Shown piece after piece: positions 1 to 8,904 of a stretch of DNA of 64,000 nt (its first letter is position 1; every line of letters begins with the position of its first letter). Source of the stretch: Terricaulis sp. (GTDB lineage Bacteria > Pseudomonadota > Alphaproteobacteria > Caulobacterales > Aquidulcibacteraceae). Below the pieces are notes generated by a model that was not told the origin of the DNA, made no database searches, and saw only the letters and a list, made by a program, of their open reading frames with translations. A program made the translations under genes and the position numbers. Where the stretch lies: NCBI GenBank assembly GCA_024707365.1, contig JANPZV010000005.1:744001-808000 (forward strand), in the 5' to 3' direction.

Positions 1-1
1 T

Positions 2-372
2 TATCTACGCTACGGCGACAACATCTATCACCGCGCTGACGGCGCGATGGAATATACGCAAGAGTACTCATTCCACAGTTTACCGGGGGCGCGCTTTCTC
101 GCTCAAACCTGGAACGCGACACAGGTACAAGCGAGCGCGTTCTGATCGGGCACGAGTTTGCATATTGGGGTCGCAGCGGCATCAAGCTTCCACCGGAGTT
201 GAAAGCCTTCGAAATACGTGGCCCAGGGCATAAGTGCCGCTTCGATGACGAGCAAGTGGCTGCGTTTATGGCGTGGCTGGCGACGCATCCTGAACGAGGA
301 ATCATTGGCGAGCCGGCGCACTGGCAGTTTTTGAAAAAGAAGCGCCGCCGTCGCTTAAAAACTCATTTCTGA
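2..372 (+). CDS. Nmad2-like nucleotide-modification-associated protein, 5' end outside window
   Basis: Only the C-terminal part is present. It reads in frame 2 (YGDNIYHR, then YSFHSLPG) up to a run of five G at 85-89 and continues in frame 1 (TSERVLIGHEFAYWG, IKLPPELKAF, FMAWLATHP, GEPAHW) to the TGA at 370-372. The order of these blocks, YGDNIY, FHS, VLI..F.YWG.SG and a closing P.HW, matches my recollection of the Nmad2 family, which was predicted from neighbourhoods of DNA-base hypermodification enzymes. No biochemical activity is established for it as far as I know. The switch of frame inside a G run is best read as a sequencing indel. The MazG gene starts 12 bases downstream on the same strand, so the two probably form one transcription unit. 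The family call comes from pattern memory, not a search. Confidence 0.55.
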
Positions 373-384
373 AAGCCCATCGAG

Positions 385-2067
385 ATGAAGGTCTCGGCTT
401 ATACCGCATTTGTGCGTCGTACGGACCAATTTCAGACCGCCGAGCGAGACGAGCGATTGGCCGTCGCCGTCTATGGCCTCGTAGGCGAGATCGGCTCGCT
501 TACTTCAGCGATTAAGAAGAAGCTATTGGCCGAGGCGGGAGCTAGCGCGTGGGATGAGCCAAACGAAGAGATTGTCGAAGAGCTAGGAGATGCGATCTGG
601 TACGGCACCTTGCTTGCTCTCGTGCACAACGATCCGCGTCCCATAAACATTCTTAAGAGCGACATTCGCCTCCTGAAAGCGGAAATTGGTGGTGATAGTG
701 AGCGCGCCCAAAAGATTCGCGCGGCGCTTGACCCAACTAAGAAGGATCTCTTTCTGCAAGCTGCAGAAAAGTTTCCACGCACCGAGAGCATGAGGTTTTC
801 TCACTATCAGGAGCTCGCGTTCCTCACGGCGCGCACGCGGGAGCGTGTGTTGTTGGAGGTGTGTCTGGCGGTCTTGGGTCAACTCGGCGCTGAGTTGCTA
901 CGCACACGCATGCCGGAGATAGAACTCACTCTTAACAAGAATATTGCGGATAGGCCGGTAAATGTAATCTTGGGAGAGGTGGCTTGGCACCTCGCTGCGG
1001 TTGCCAGTCTCTTCCGCCTGTCGCTAGATGAAGTGCTCGCCAAAAACGTAGAAAAGGTTGCGTTTCGCGCAGACCGTAGCGATCGAACTCCCCTGCATGA
1101 CGAGAGTAACTTAGAGTCGGAGCGCTTTCCTCGCGTGTTCGAAATCTCATTCGTGACCGTGTCACCGAAGCGGCTTGGCGACAAAATACTTTCCCGTTCC
1201 CGCATGTTCATGGATGGCCGCCAACTAGGCGACGAACTCACGGACAATTCTCGCGAGGATGACGGCTATCGTTTTCACGATGTTTTTCACTTGGCGAACG
1301 TCGCGCACCTCGGGTGGTCACCCGTGGTTCGGAAGCTCATGGGGCGGAAGCGGAAGAGCCTGGGCGACGAAACGGATGAGGTCGAGGACGGCGCGCGCGC
1401 GCAGATTGTTGAGGAGCTAGTCCTCAAGGCCATCCACAGCGAGGGTGTTCGTCTAGCTCGTGATACGGCGCGGTGCGGACCGGAAACGCCTATGCGCACC
1501 TTCGCCGATCGGAAGGCAATCACCTTCCGCTTTCTGAAGAGCTTACAGGGCTTCGTTGAAGGTCTTGAGGTTCGAAAGAATGCAGCATGGGAATGGGAAG
1601 ACGCAATTATCGAGGGCGCTGATGCGTACTACCAGTTGCGGCTCCATGGACAAGGAACAGTCCGGGTTGATCTAAACGAACGCAAACTTACTTTTTCACC
1701 CGACGTGTGGCTCTCTATTCGCGGTTTGTCGGTGGGTTTGGGCAACGCAAGTGTCTCTTCGTCTGCGGAGATCGACACAGCGCACCTAACCGCGGAAGAA
1801 CAGGCGGCATGCGATGGCGATGCGTCGAAGTTGCGTCGAGTACTCGCCGCAAAGTGCGCGATACTCCGTTCGTTGGGGCTAGGCGAGCCGTCTTCATCCC
1901 AACAGCTTGACATCAAATTGCGCGGGAACGACGTAAGTGTGCATGCTCGATCGGAGGTACAGAAGCGGATGTGGGCGATCGGTGCCCTCTCATTCCAACT
2001 GGCCTTTAGCGAGGACACCACTGGCGGCATCCTTTGCTCCGCTCTGGCGGTAACGAGTGTCGCCTAA
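385..2067 (+). CDS. Multi-domain MazG-like nucleotide pyrophosphohydrolase
   Basis: This 560-residue protein appears to hold several MazG-type all-alpha modules. Residues 1-85 carry GEIGSL (34-39) and EELGDAIWY (65-73), the paired acidic motifs that bind magnesium in MazG pyrophosphohydrolases. Residues 136-240 hold a second, more degenerate copy with GEVAWHLAA (197-205) and LSLDEVLAKNVEKV. Residues 250-420 contain EDDGYRFHDVFH (291-302) and EDGARAQIVEEL (334-345), again pairs of acidic motifs. MazG enzymes cleave NTPs or dNTPs to the monophosphate. Residues 448-560 do not look like MazG and recall an AcpS-type fold (see findings). The gene lies 12 bases after the Nmad2-like gene. Its TAA shares bases with the stop of the convergent gene at 2064-3110. 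A role in tuning a nucleotide pool for, or against, modified DNA is inference. Confidence 0.7.
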   Translation: MKVSAYTAFVRRTDQFQTAERDERLAVAVYGLVGEIGSLTSAIKKKLLAEAGASAWDEPNEEIVEELGDAIWYGTLLALVHNDPRPINILKSDIRLLKAEIGGDSERAQKIRAALDPTKKDLFLQAAEKFPRTESMRFSHYQELAFLTARTRERVLLEVCLAVLGQLGAELLRTRMPEIELTLNKNIADRPVNVILGEVAWHLAAVASLFRLSLDEVLAKNVEKVAFRADRSDRTPLHDESNLESERFPRVFEISFVTVSPKRLGDKILSRSRMFMDGRQLGDELTDNSREDDGYRFHDVFHLANVAHLGWSPVVRKLMGRKRKSLGDETDEVEDGARAQIVEELVLKAIHSEGVRLARDTARCGPETPMRTFADRKAITFRFLKSLQGFVEGLEVRKNAAWEWEDAIIEGADAYYQLRLHGQGTVRVDLNERKLTFSPDVWLSIRGLSVGLGNASVSSSAEIDTAHLTAEEQAACDGDASKLRRVLAAKCAILRSLGLGEPSSSQQLDIKLRGNDVSVHARSEVQKRMWAIGALSFQLAFSEDTTGGILCSALAVTSVA

Positions 2068-3110
2068 GCTGCCTCGTTGATAGCATCGTTGATGCCCCAC
2101 TTTGGCGGATACCAAGGCGAAGGCAAGCGCATGGCGGGTGCGAATTTTTGCTTGATCCGCGTGCGACCAGCGGTGCCTGACACCTCCGGGAAAGCTACGC
2201 GCGCGTACTTCGAGATCTCGCAGAATATGTTCTGACAATCGATCAACTGAAGTGGCCGGCCCCACAGCGTCTCGAAGGCGATTCCGGATTCCTGAAAATG
2301 GCGCGCTTGATTTTCGTACATGTACCGAATGATGCTCTCAGGCGTCACACCAGTCGTATCGACAAAGCACTTGCTTATTCCGTCCAGCGCGCCCGGGCCG
2401 GCGACGACGAACTCATCCTCACCAAATGCGAGCATAGGAGTGTAGTTCAAATCGGTGACGAATTGGTAGGCGAGGAATGGCCCAATTGATGGGGCGCCTA
2501 GCAATAATGCGTAGGCTTGTTGCATCGACGTGCATTCTGCGAGCCGTTCCGGGAATGCGTCACGCATTAGAGACTCAAGCAGGCGCAGATGGTTTTGGTG
2601 CTTCAGCCGATATCCGAATGGCGCCGACGGCATGATGTATGCAGCAGAGTATATGCGTGCGCCGCCAGCCATCCGGGTGGTAAGGGCAACATCCAGTTTC
2701 TCAAAGTCAAACTCTTCCCAAACAAGAGTGCCGATTGCCTCTTCCAAAAACTCCCAAGTCTCAATCTTGTTAAAAAGCTTAAAGAGCAGCGTTCTGAAAA
2801 AGACGTTCGATGCGTCACTTGGAAGGTCGTCGCGATAGATGACCCGTCGAATTAGATACTGACTAACTCGGTCGGAGGCACGGTAAGCATTCGTGAACTT
2901 AAACGTCGCCAGGACGGGATCGGTTGTGAGCCGGCCATTGTCGCCACGCAAACGGCGAAAGAAGATTTTCTGCCGCTCAGCCGCGAAGCGCCAATACGCG
3001 TCAAATACCGGTGTCGTCGACAAGTCTCGTCGACCTACGCGAATGCTGGTCACGCCAGTGCGTTCGGAAACACCGAAATCGAGCGACAAGTTAGTTTCGT
3101 GGCCGTCCAT
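2064..3110 (-). CDS. 5-hmdU DNA kinase helical-domain/thymine-pyrophosphorylase-related protein
   Basis: The 348-residue protein has an N-terminal signature YWRFAAERQKIFFRR (39-53), TTDPVL (62-67), KFTNAYRASDRVSQYLI (71-87). This matches my memory of the helical domain named after 5-hydroxymethyluracil DNA kinases and the related alpha-glutamyl/putrescinyl-thymine pyrophosphorylase clades. These were predicted to act on hypermodified thymine in phage and bacterial DNA. I see no Walker A motif, so this protein carries the helical domain without a P-loop kinase. It is convergent with the MazG gene and shares stop-codon bases at 2064-2067. Association with Nmad2-like and MazG-like genes fits a base-modification cassette, but substrate and reaction are unknown. 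The family call is from recall and would need a profile search. Confidence 0.6.
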   Translation of the reverse strand: MDGHETNLSLDFGVSERTGVTSIRVGRRDLSTTPVFDAYWRFAAERQKIFFRRLRGDNGRLTTDPVLATFKFTNAYRASDRVSQYLIRRVIYRDDLPSDASNVFFRTLLFKLFNKIETWEFLEEAIGTLVWEEFDFEKLDVALTTRMAGGARIYSAAYIMPSAPFGYRLKHQNHLRLLESLMRDAFPERLAECTSMQQAYALLLGAPSIGPFLAYQFVTDLNYTPMLAFGEDEFVVAGPGALDGISKCFVDTTGVTPESIIRYMYENQARHFQESGIAFETLWGRPLQLIDCQNIFCEISKYARVAFPEVSGTAGRTRIKQKFAPAMRLPSPWYPPKWGINDAINEAA

Positions 3111-3206
3111 AACCTATGCTACCAGATTCCACCCTCTGTCAGTACCCGGTTCGCATGACGGTTCGCGATGTAGCGCGCAGAGGGGTAGGGTGCCCAGGGT
3201 GCCACG

Positions 3207-5196
3207 CTATCCACGCCCGCCGATGTCGAGGCCCAGCACCTTGGTGATCTCTTTCTCGGCGCCGCGACCATACTTGAAGTCGAAGTTCACGCCTTTGACC
3301 TGTCCCGCGACGACTTGATTGAGCGCGCGGTCCATCTCCGCCCGCCACGGCGCAAGCGTTGCGGTGCGGTCATGCTCAATCAGCGCGAAGCTCTGTTCGG
3401 CGAGATGGACGCGGCCCGTGTAGAGCCCATGCACACGCTCGCCTTCGCGCGCGAAATGCGCCACGCGCCCGGTATCGCGCTCGATGCGGTCGCGAAGAGC
3501 GTCCTGCTCAAGCGAAGTTAGGCTATCGCGCCAGCCGGACATGGCTTGGAACCCGTCTGGGCCGCGCTCGCCCAAGCCGAGCTTCTCAAGCGTCTCTTCC
3601 CGCTGCTTCCAGGCTTTGCCGATCTCAGCGCCAAAGCCTTCGCCGCGCATCTGGCTTCTGTCTTCGCGGCCATCCGCGACGCGGTCGAGCCAAGTTGGCC
3701 CGCGATACTCGGCCTGCCGTGCCAACGCGTGCGGATCAACCAGCGTCACGCGCGCGCTTTCGCGTCCGCCCCGCCCTTCGCGCATCGCCACTTGGGTAGG
3801 GTAGTCGTGGGGCAGATAGAACGTGCCGTCGCGCTCGCGGCTGACCACGCCATCGCGCCGGAGCGCTTCCAGCCTGCGTTCGTGCATTTCTATGTAGTTC
3901 GCGCGATCGGGTGGGCCGCGCTTGGCGATGCAGCGCCGCCGAATAGGTGAGATCGTTTTCTTGCGCGATTTCCCAGATGGTGCGGTCGGACGCTTTCAGG
4001 CCCGGCGTGGCGCGCTCGATCTCGACAATGGCGCCGCGCTCGACGCCGCTTAGGCTGCGCAGATCTTCGGGACCGGCCACGCGCGCCGTCCAGAATCTAC
4101 CGTCAATGCCTTCCACGCCGATAAGTTGTGGTCCTCGCGCGTCCTCGCCCAGCCGCTCAAAGCCAACCAGGCGTCCGGTGACGCACTGGCTCGAATGCGC
4201 CGCTTCCAGTTCACGCGTGCGCTCAGGTTCGAGCCCGCGTTGCTCCTGCGCCAGTAACCGCGCGGTGGCGCGCTCGCGGTCGCGCCGGTCGCCCAGCCGG
4301 ATAAGTTTCTCCTCAAGCTCGGCATCGAGCCTCCACACGCCCGGGCGAGCCGGTTCAGCCAAGCCCAGCTCTTCCAGCCGGTTGAGGCGTTGCACCAGCC
4401 GAGCGGCGCGCACGCCATCGTCGGGCAGCGCGCTCATCGGGATCTCCTGGCCGCGCGAGCGTGCGACGAGTTCGCGGTCAAGCTCGGTGAGGCGATCCTG
4501 CTTCATCGCCCGATCGGCGCGGTCGGGTTCTAAGCGCGGCCCCAGCAGTTCGGTCGCGAGGCCTTCGGCGCGCTCGCGGAAACCGTGGGAAACATAAGCA
4601 CGCGGGATGACCAGGTCGCGGCCGTCTGCCCGGACGCCCCGCATCAGCAAATGGACGTGGGCATGGCCGGTGTCGTGATGCTCCGCCGCGATCCAGTCGA
4701 TGCGGGTATCGAGGTCCGATTCCACCGTCCGCATCAGGTCGCGCGTGTAGTCCTTAAGGTCGTCGATTGCCGCACCGTGCTCGGGCGAGATGATCACCCG
4801 GAAGTGATGCCGGTCGCCCTCGCAGCGCTCGACGAAGGCAGCGCCGTCCGCGCGGTCGAGTTCGTGATCGAACACCTGCACCGGATCGCCGTCGCGGCCG
4901 GCGCCGTCGCGTTCGACGTAAAGCGTGTGCCGCATGAGCGACCCCGCGCCGCCCGCCGCCTTCGCGTGGACCTTGGGGTGTATCTTCACAATCACGCGCT
5001 GGTTGCCCGAGAGCCGCTCGTGCTTCAGTTTGACGACGCCAGCGCCGCGGCTCCGATTGTACCAGGCCGCGCGCGTGCGCGCGGCAACACGCTTGGAGCC
5101 CGCGGCGGACGGCGGGCGAAATATCGAGCTGGGGTCGGGAGTGCGTTTCGCGCGACGCCGGCTGACATCGCCTTCGAATTTGTCTTCGTCTTCCAT
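3207..5196 (-). CDS. VirD2-like relaxase/mobilization nuclease with DUF3363-type C-terminus, frameshifted
   Basis: A conjugative relaxase nicks DNA at oriT and covalently attaches to the transferred strand. The N-terminal half has a run of basic residues, then KHERLSGNQRVIVKIHP, MRHTLYVERDG, HHFRVIISPE and the metal-binding histidine triad in HDTGHAHVHLLMRG, all typical of VirD2/RP4-type P relaxases. The C-terminal half (MHERRLEALRRDG, YLPHDYPTQVA) matches the DUF3363 region. The two halves lie in different frames; the break falls between about 3885 and 3945. The proposed start at 5196 (MEDEDKFEG) is a choice; the open frame continues to 5316. With the integrase at 7345 this marks an integrative mobilisable element. 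No coupling protein or type IV secretion genes are visible, so transfer would need a helper element or genes left of the window. Confidence 0.8.
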
Positions 5197-5399
5197 CGCG
5201 TCGCGCCTTCTTAGCAGCGCAAAGCGGCTCTCTTCACCTTGCCGCACTCTGCGGCGGCGCACCTCGTGGTGCCGTGGAAAAAAAGATGTGCAGACGAGCC
5301 GCTGTGCATCCAGCACTGCGGCGCATTCTATCTTGCTGCCTACCCTTCGTCTTTTTCTGCGTTATGCCTGATGTTTCCTCGTTATGCTGACCATCGAAG

Positions 5400-6083
5400 T
5401 TATTGCGCGAGGCCGAAGATCGCGCGCACCGATGCGGAGAAACCTGCGGGATCGGGAATGACGAGAATGAGTATCAGGCCGGCCACGAGCGAAATGCAAA
5501 CGCCCACCAGGAAGGGCAGCATGAAACGGAACCACAGACTGCGGACATGTCGGAACGGGTGGCGAAACCACGGCAGCCGCTTGTCCGGCAGGTCGTACTC
5601 GGCAATCACCTTGGTTTCGAGTTCTGCGAAAGAGTTCGTCATCGCCAATAGCCGAGTTGTGACGTCGTTCTCGCCGCGTGACTCCGATTTGTAGACTGCC
5701 TGGCGCTGCTTGCGCAGGTTACGCCGAGCGATGATGAACTCTTGATCGACACGCCCGCGCTGAACCCGCACTTCATGGAACATGTGGACGAGGCGCTGAT
5801 CCGCGTAAGCGATGGTCGTCTTGAGACAGTCCCGCTTTGCGCGCTCTATGTGATCGCGAGCTTTACCGATCTGGACCTGCGCGGTCGATGCGTCGTCTGC
5901 CATGAGCGCGCGCCCGAGATGGGTGACACCATCTCGCAATTCACGGTTCGCCTGCTCCACATGCCGCTCCGTGGCGGCGAGCGACTCCGCATAGTAAACG
6001 TGCAGTTCCTCGAACACGTCGTGCAGGAGTATTTCGGCAATCTGATCGACGACAGATTGTCGTTCATCCGTAGTTAGCGCCAA
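5400..6083 (-). CDS. Hypothetical helical protein with C-terminal membrane anchor
   Basis: I do not recognise this 227-residue protein. Residues 1-160 are charged and helical, with long stretches likely to form coiled coils (EELHVYYAESLAATERHVEQ and similar). Residues about 185-225 form one or two hydrophobic segments (FRFMLPFLVGVCISLVAGL, LILILVIP). The layout suggests a cytoplasmic helical bundle held at the inner membrane. It lies inside the island between the relaxase and the small gene at 6109, all on the minus strand, so it is probably island cargo or part of the mobilisation unit. Confidence 0.55.
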   Translation of the reverse strand: MALTTDERQSVVDQIAEILLHDVFEELHVYYAESLAATERHVEQANRELRDGVTHLGRALMADDASTAQVQIGKARDHIERAKRDCLKTTIAYADQRLVHMFHEVRVQRGRVDQEFIIARRNLRKQRQAVYKSESRGENDVTTRLLAMTNSFAELETKVIAEYDLPDKRLPWFRHPFRHVRSLWFRFMLPFLVGVCISLVAGLILILVIPDPAGFSASVRAIFGLAQ

Positions 6084-6108
6084 CTCGCCCTCCCGTTGTG
6101 GGAGCGCT

Positions 6109-6333
6109 TTATGACCCGACTTTGCGGAACTTGCGATCTATGTCTTTGCGGCGAAGGACCCGGCCGAGTGTAGGGTGAACTAGGCCTCCCGCCTGAATGA
6201 GATGCGGCAACACCACTGCTATCGGCCGATCTGGAAGATCAGCCTCTAGGTCGATGCCGAGATCTTCGACGACGCGACGGCGAGCTTTCGCGAGCTCCGC
6301 CTTCTTGTCGATCTTGTGTTCTGCCATCTCCAT
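6109..6333 (-). CDS. Small hypothetical protein of the island
   Basis: A 74-residue protein, charged at both ends (AEHKIDKKAELAKARRR at the start, RRKDIDRKFRKVGS at the end), with a central ALPDRP-like stretch and a hydrophobic VVLPHLIQAGGL. No family is recognised. It sits 25 bases upstream of the membrane-anchored gene on the same strand. Codon use and spacing make it plausible, but its size leaves doubt. Confidence 0.4.
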   Translation of the reverse strand: MEMAEHKIDKKAELAKARRRVVEDLGIDLEADLPDRPIAVVLPHLIQAGGLVHPTLGRVLRRKDIDRKFRKVGS

Positions 6334-6675
6334 CTCCGCCCCCCAGTATCTAGCGTCTAGACTTAACGGGACCCAAAAAATCCGTTACTTTTCAGCGAAT
6401 TCAAAGCGATATCGCCAAAAATTGCTCGCGCGCGACGCTTCCGCGCCGCGCGCACCGAGGGGGTCGGTTTACACACCTTGTTGCGGGCGGTAAACGGTCG
6501 GCGTTGCCGCGCGGCGCTTATTGCTGAATCGGAATTCGGCTCGGCGGTCCAGGCTGCGGAGGCGCAACGTTCCCAGATGTTGCATTTGGGACTCGGTTCT
6601 CCCCCTACAAATAGTGCAAATGCGGGCTTAGAGAAGGCCTGAAGTGGCACGCGCGACAGCAGGGGCAAGGACTTC
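6334..6675. other. Intergenic stretch without a supported gene
   Basis: About 340 bases between the hicB stop and the small gene at 6109. The minus-strand open frame across it (6363-6713) is rich in Arg, Ala and Ser, overlaps hicB antisense to no known motif and looks like a GC-driven shadow. I see no convincing terminator or repeat. Confidence 0.4.
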
Positions 6676-7075
6676 TTAGGCCGTTCTGAGGAGCGCTTTC
6701 GCCGCCTCCGCAAAGGAATCCTGACCGCGATTGCCCCCGTGTTTGGGCTTCGCGATCGATGCGCCCGAGCAAGGATTCATCGAGCATTACATTCACCCGT
6801 ATCGCGTGACCCGGCACGGACACCGGCACCGCGACCGCCTGGCCGCCGCTGTTGGCGATGCTCTTGGCGAGCTTGGTGTGATCGGTCTGCCGAGGCGGTG
6901 TCTCGCCGTTCTCAAGCATCTCTTCCAGTACGGTCTCAAGCGCGTCGATCGCGTTTAGGAGCGCAGCCTCGAAATCATCGCCCTGCGTGATCGCGGCGGG
7001 CACACCCGGAAACGTGACCGAGAAACCGCCATCGTCTTCCGGCTGAAACGCCGCCATGAAAACAGCGCGGGCCAT
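6676..7075 (-). CDS. hicB: HicB-type antitoxin with ribbon-helix-helix tail, frameshifted
   Basis: HicB antitoxins neutralise the HicA mRNA interferase and repress their own operon. The N-terminus (FMAAFQPEDDGGFSVTFPGV, then ITQGDDFEAALLNAIDALE) is the HicB partial RNase H-like fold. The C-terminus (VPGHAIRVNVMLDESLLGRIDREA) is a DNA-binding helix segment. After that the open frame turns to nonsense, but a one-base shift at the C5 run (6733-6737) restores GQDSFAEAAKALLRTA and a stop at 6676. It follows hicA on the same strand with a gap of about 11 bases. Confidence 0.8.
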
Positions 7076-7086
7076 CTCAATCTCCA

Positions 7087-7276
7087 TCAATCCATCTTCA
7101 CGCCGCTCTGGCGCTCGATCGAAAGCGTGCGTGCCTCGCTTCAGCTCCCGATGGAGCGGCACGGTCACCGTCCGGCCGTCAGGATGGCGGCCGAAAACGT
7201 GGTCGCCTTTGCCGCGGCGAAACACGAACCCAGCCGCCTCAAGCTGCTTTACGGCCTCGTCCCCGCTAATCGGCAT
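7087..7276 (-). CDS. hicA: HicA-type mRNA interferase toxin, frameshifted
   Basis: The sequence GDEAVKQLEAAGFVFRRGKG followed by DHVFGRHPDGRTVTVPLHRE contains the dsRBD-like HicA fold with the catalytic histidine in the GDHVF block and the closing VP.H..L.RGT motif. After KRGT the frame breaks at a GTGCGTGC repeat (7127-7134). A one-base correction gives LSIERQSGVKMD and a stop at 7087, the expected HicA length of about 60 residues. The uncorrected frame runs into hicB and imitates a HicAB fusion. The toxin gene comes first, as is usual for hicAB. Confidence 0.8.
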
Positions 7277-7344
7277 AAGCCGACCCTCGGGTGTGTGTAA
7301 TTACACACCGTGTGCGGCTGAAAGTCAAGGTGGAGTGTGGAATG

Positions 7345-8684
7345 TTACGCATTGCTGCGAGCCCCCTCGGGAGAGAGAGGCAGCGAAAGCTGGTCCCCGT
7401 CGGCGGCGAAGTTCTGGGGCCGAGGGGCTGCTGGTTGGGTGGCGCGTTTGCCCACGAACCGTGTCGCCACATCTGACGCTACCGCGCGGGCACCGGCGTC
7501 GGAGGGGTGAGCGTAGCGTTCGGTAGTGGAAGTCTTCGTATGCCCGAGCGCGCGCCCTACGTGATAGAGCGAGGCACCACCTTCAACCGCGAAGGTCGCG
7601 AAGCTGTGCCGTAGATCGTGCAACCTCACATCAGCAATGCCCGCTAGCACGCGGACCTTGTCCCAGGCGCGATTGACGCCGACGAGCGGCTGATCGCCCA
7701 CGGATGAAGGGAAGACGTGCTCTGCGCGCCGCTTCACGGCCTGCAAGATCTCCAGCGCCGGCATTGAGAGCGCGATTGTGCGCGAACGATTGAGCGCGCC
7801 CATCTTGGTGCGGACCGGCGGCAAGACGATGCGTGCGCGATCGAAGTCGACTTCGGACCAGCGCAGAGCGACGATTTCGTTGCGGCGGGGCCTGTCAGCA
7901 TGATGAGCCGGAATATGTCGGCGAAATCTCTGGTGATGACAGAGGCCGCTTGCGCCTCGGCGATCATTGTCCAAAGCCGGCTTGCTTCTTCCTCGGTCAG
8001 CGCCCGCTCGCGCATTTGATCGCGATACTTCTGGATCTTACCGCAGAGGTTCTGGTCAAGAATTTCGTGCCGAACCGCCCAACCCATCATTGTTGAAAGC
8101 ACCCGCATGGCGCGGGCGGCTGCACCAGTCCCGCCTTTGACGACGGCGTGCTGCTTGCCGCTCTTGGTTCTAACGGTGACCGAGGTTTTGCCGTTCGCGA
8201 CCTGCGCTTGGAATTGCGATAGGTCCGATAAGGTCAGCTCGCGGGCGATGCGCTTGCCGAGCAGGGGCTCAATGTGACGCTTGTAATTATACTGATCGAC
8301 CTTCCATGAGCTTTCGCGTTTGAGCGGCTTGTCGATCCGGCCCTCGACGAAATAGCGCTCGAACAGCTCTTTGACGGTGCCGCTTCTGAGCTTGGTCTCG
8401 GTCTTCGTGGCTTGGGGGTCTTCGCCATGATTGGCCTGGTAGAGCGCTTCCTTGGCTTTGCTGCGGGCGGTGTCGGGCGTCCAGGGCGAGCCATGCTCGC
8501 CAATCGTCAGCCAGCGCTGGCGACCCTGGTAGCGATACTTGAGGCAATAAGATTTGCGCCCGGTCGGCGTGATGCGTAGCGCAAAGCCTCGGACGTCCGT
8601 ATCCCAGATGCGGAGCTCGCCTTCTTTAGGCGCTGCGGTCGCGTCAATCAGGCGAAGCGTGATACGAGCACGGATGCCGTCCAT
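7345..8684 (-). CDS. Tyrosine-type site-specific integrase, frameshifted
   Basis: The N-terminal part (LRLIDATAAPKEGELRIWD, FALRITPTGRKSYCLKYRY, GRQRWLTIG) is the arm-binding domain typical of P4-like integrases. A SAM-like core-binding domain follows (FERYFVEGRI, YKRHIEPLLGKRIA). The catalytic domain has Arg in RRNEIVALRWSEVD, HDLRHSFAT (H-x-x-R), GHTKTSTTERYAH with the histidine and the nucleophilic tyrosine. The frame breaks at a G4 run at 7887-7890, between MLTG and RRNEIVALRW; a one-base change restores a protein of about 446 residues. The gene is 220 bases from the tRNA-Gly 3' fragment at 8905, the usual position of an integrase next to its attachment site. Confidence 0.9.
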
Positions 8685-8904
8685 CAGCGGCCGCTCCGTG
8701 ATTCGAACTCGCGGCCTCTTTTTTGTTTTCTACCAAAATTTCGAGCGCGTTTTGCTACCATATCGCTACCACCAGAAAATAAGCGTCCGGAAAGCCGGGG
8801 CATGATTTTTCTGGTATGGAGATGGGGCGCATACAATGCCCTCGTCAACGTCGAGAATTAGAAGGAAATGCCCGGAATTAAAGGGAAATGCGCTTCCGGG
8901 CGGG

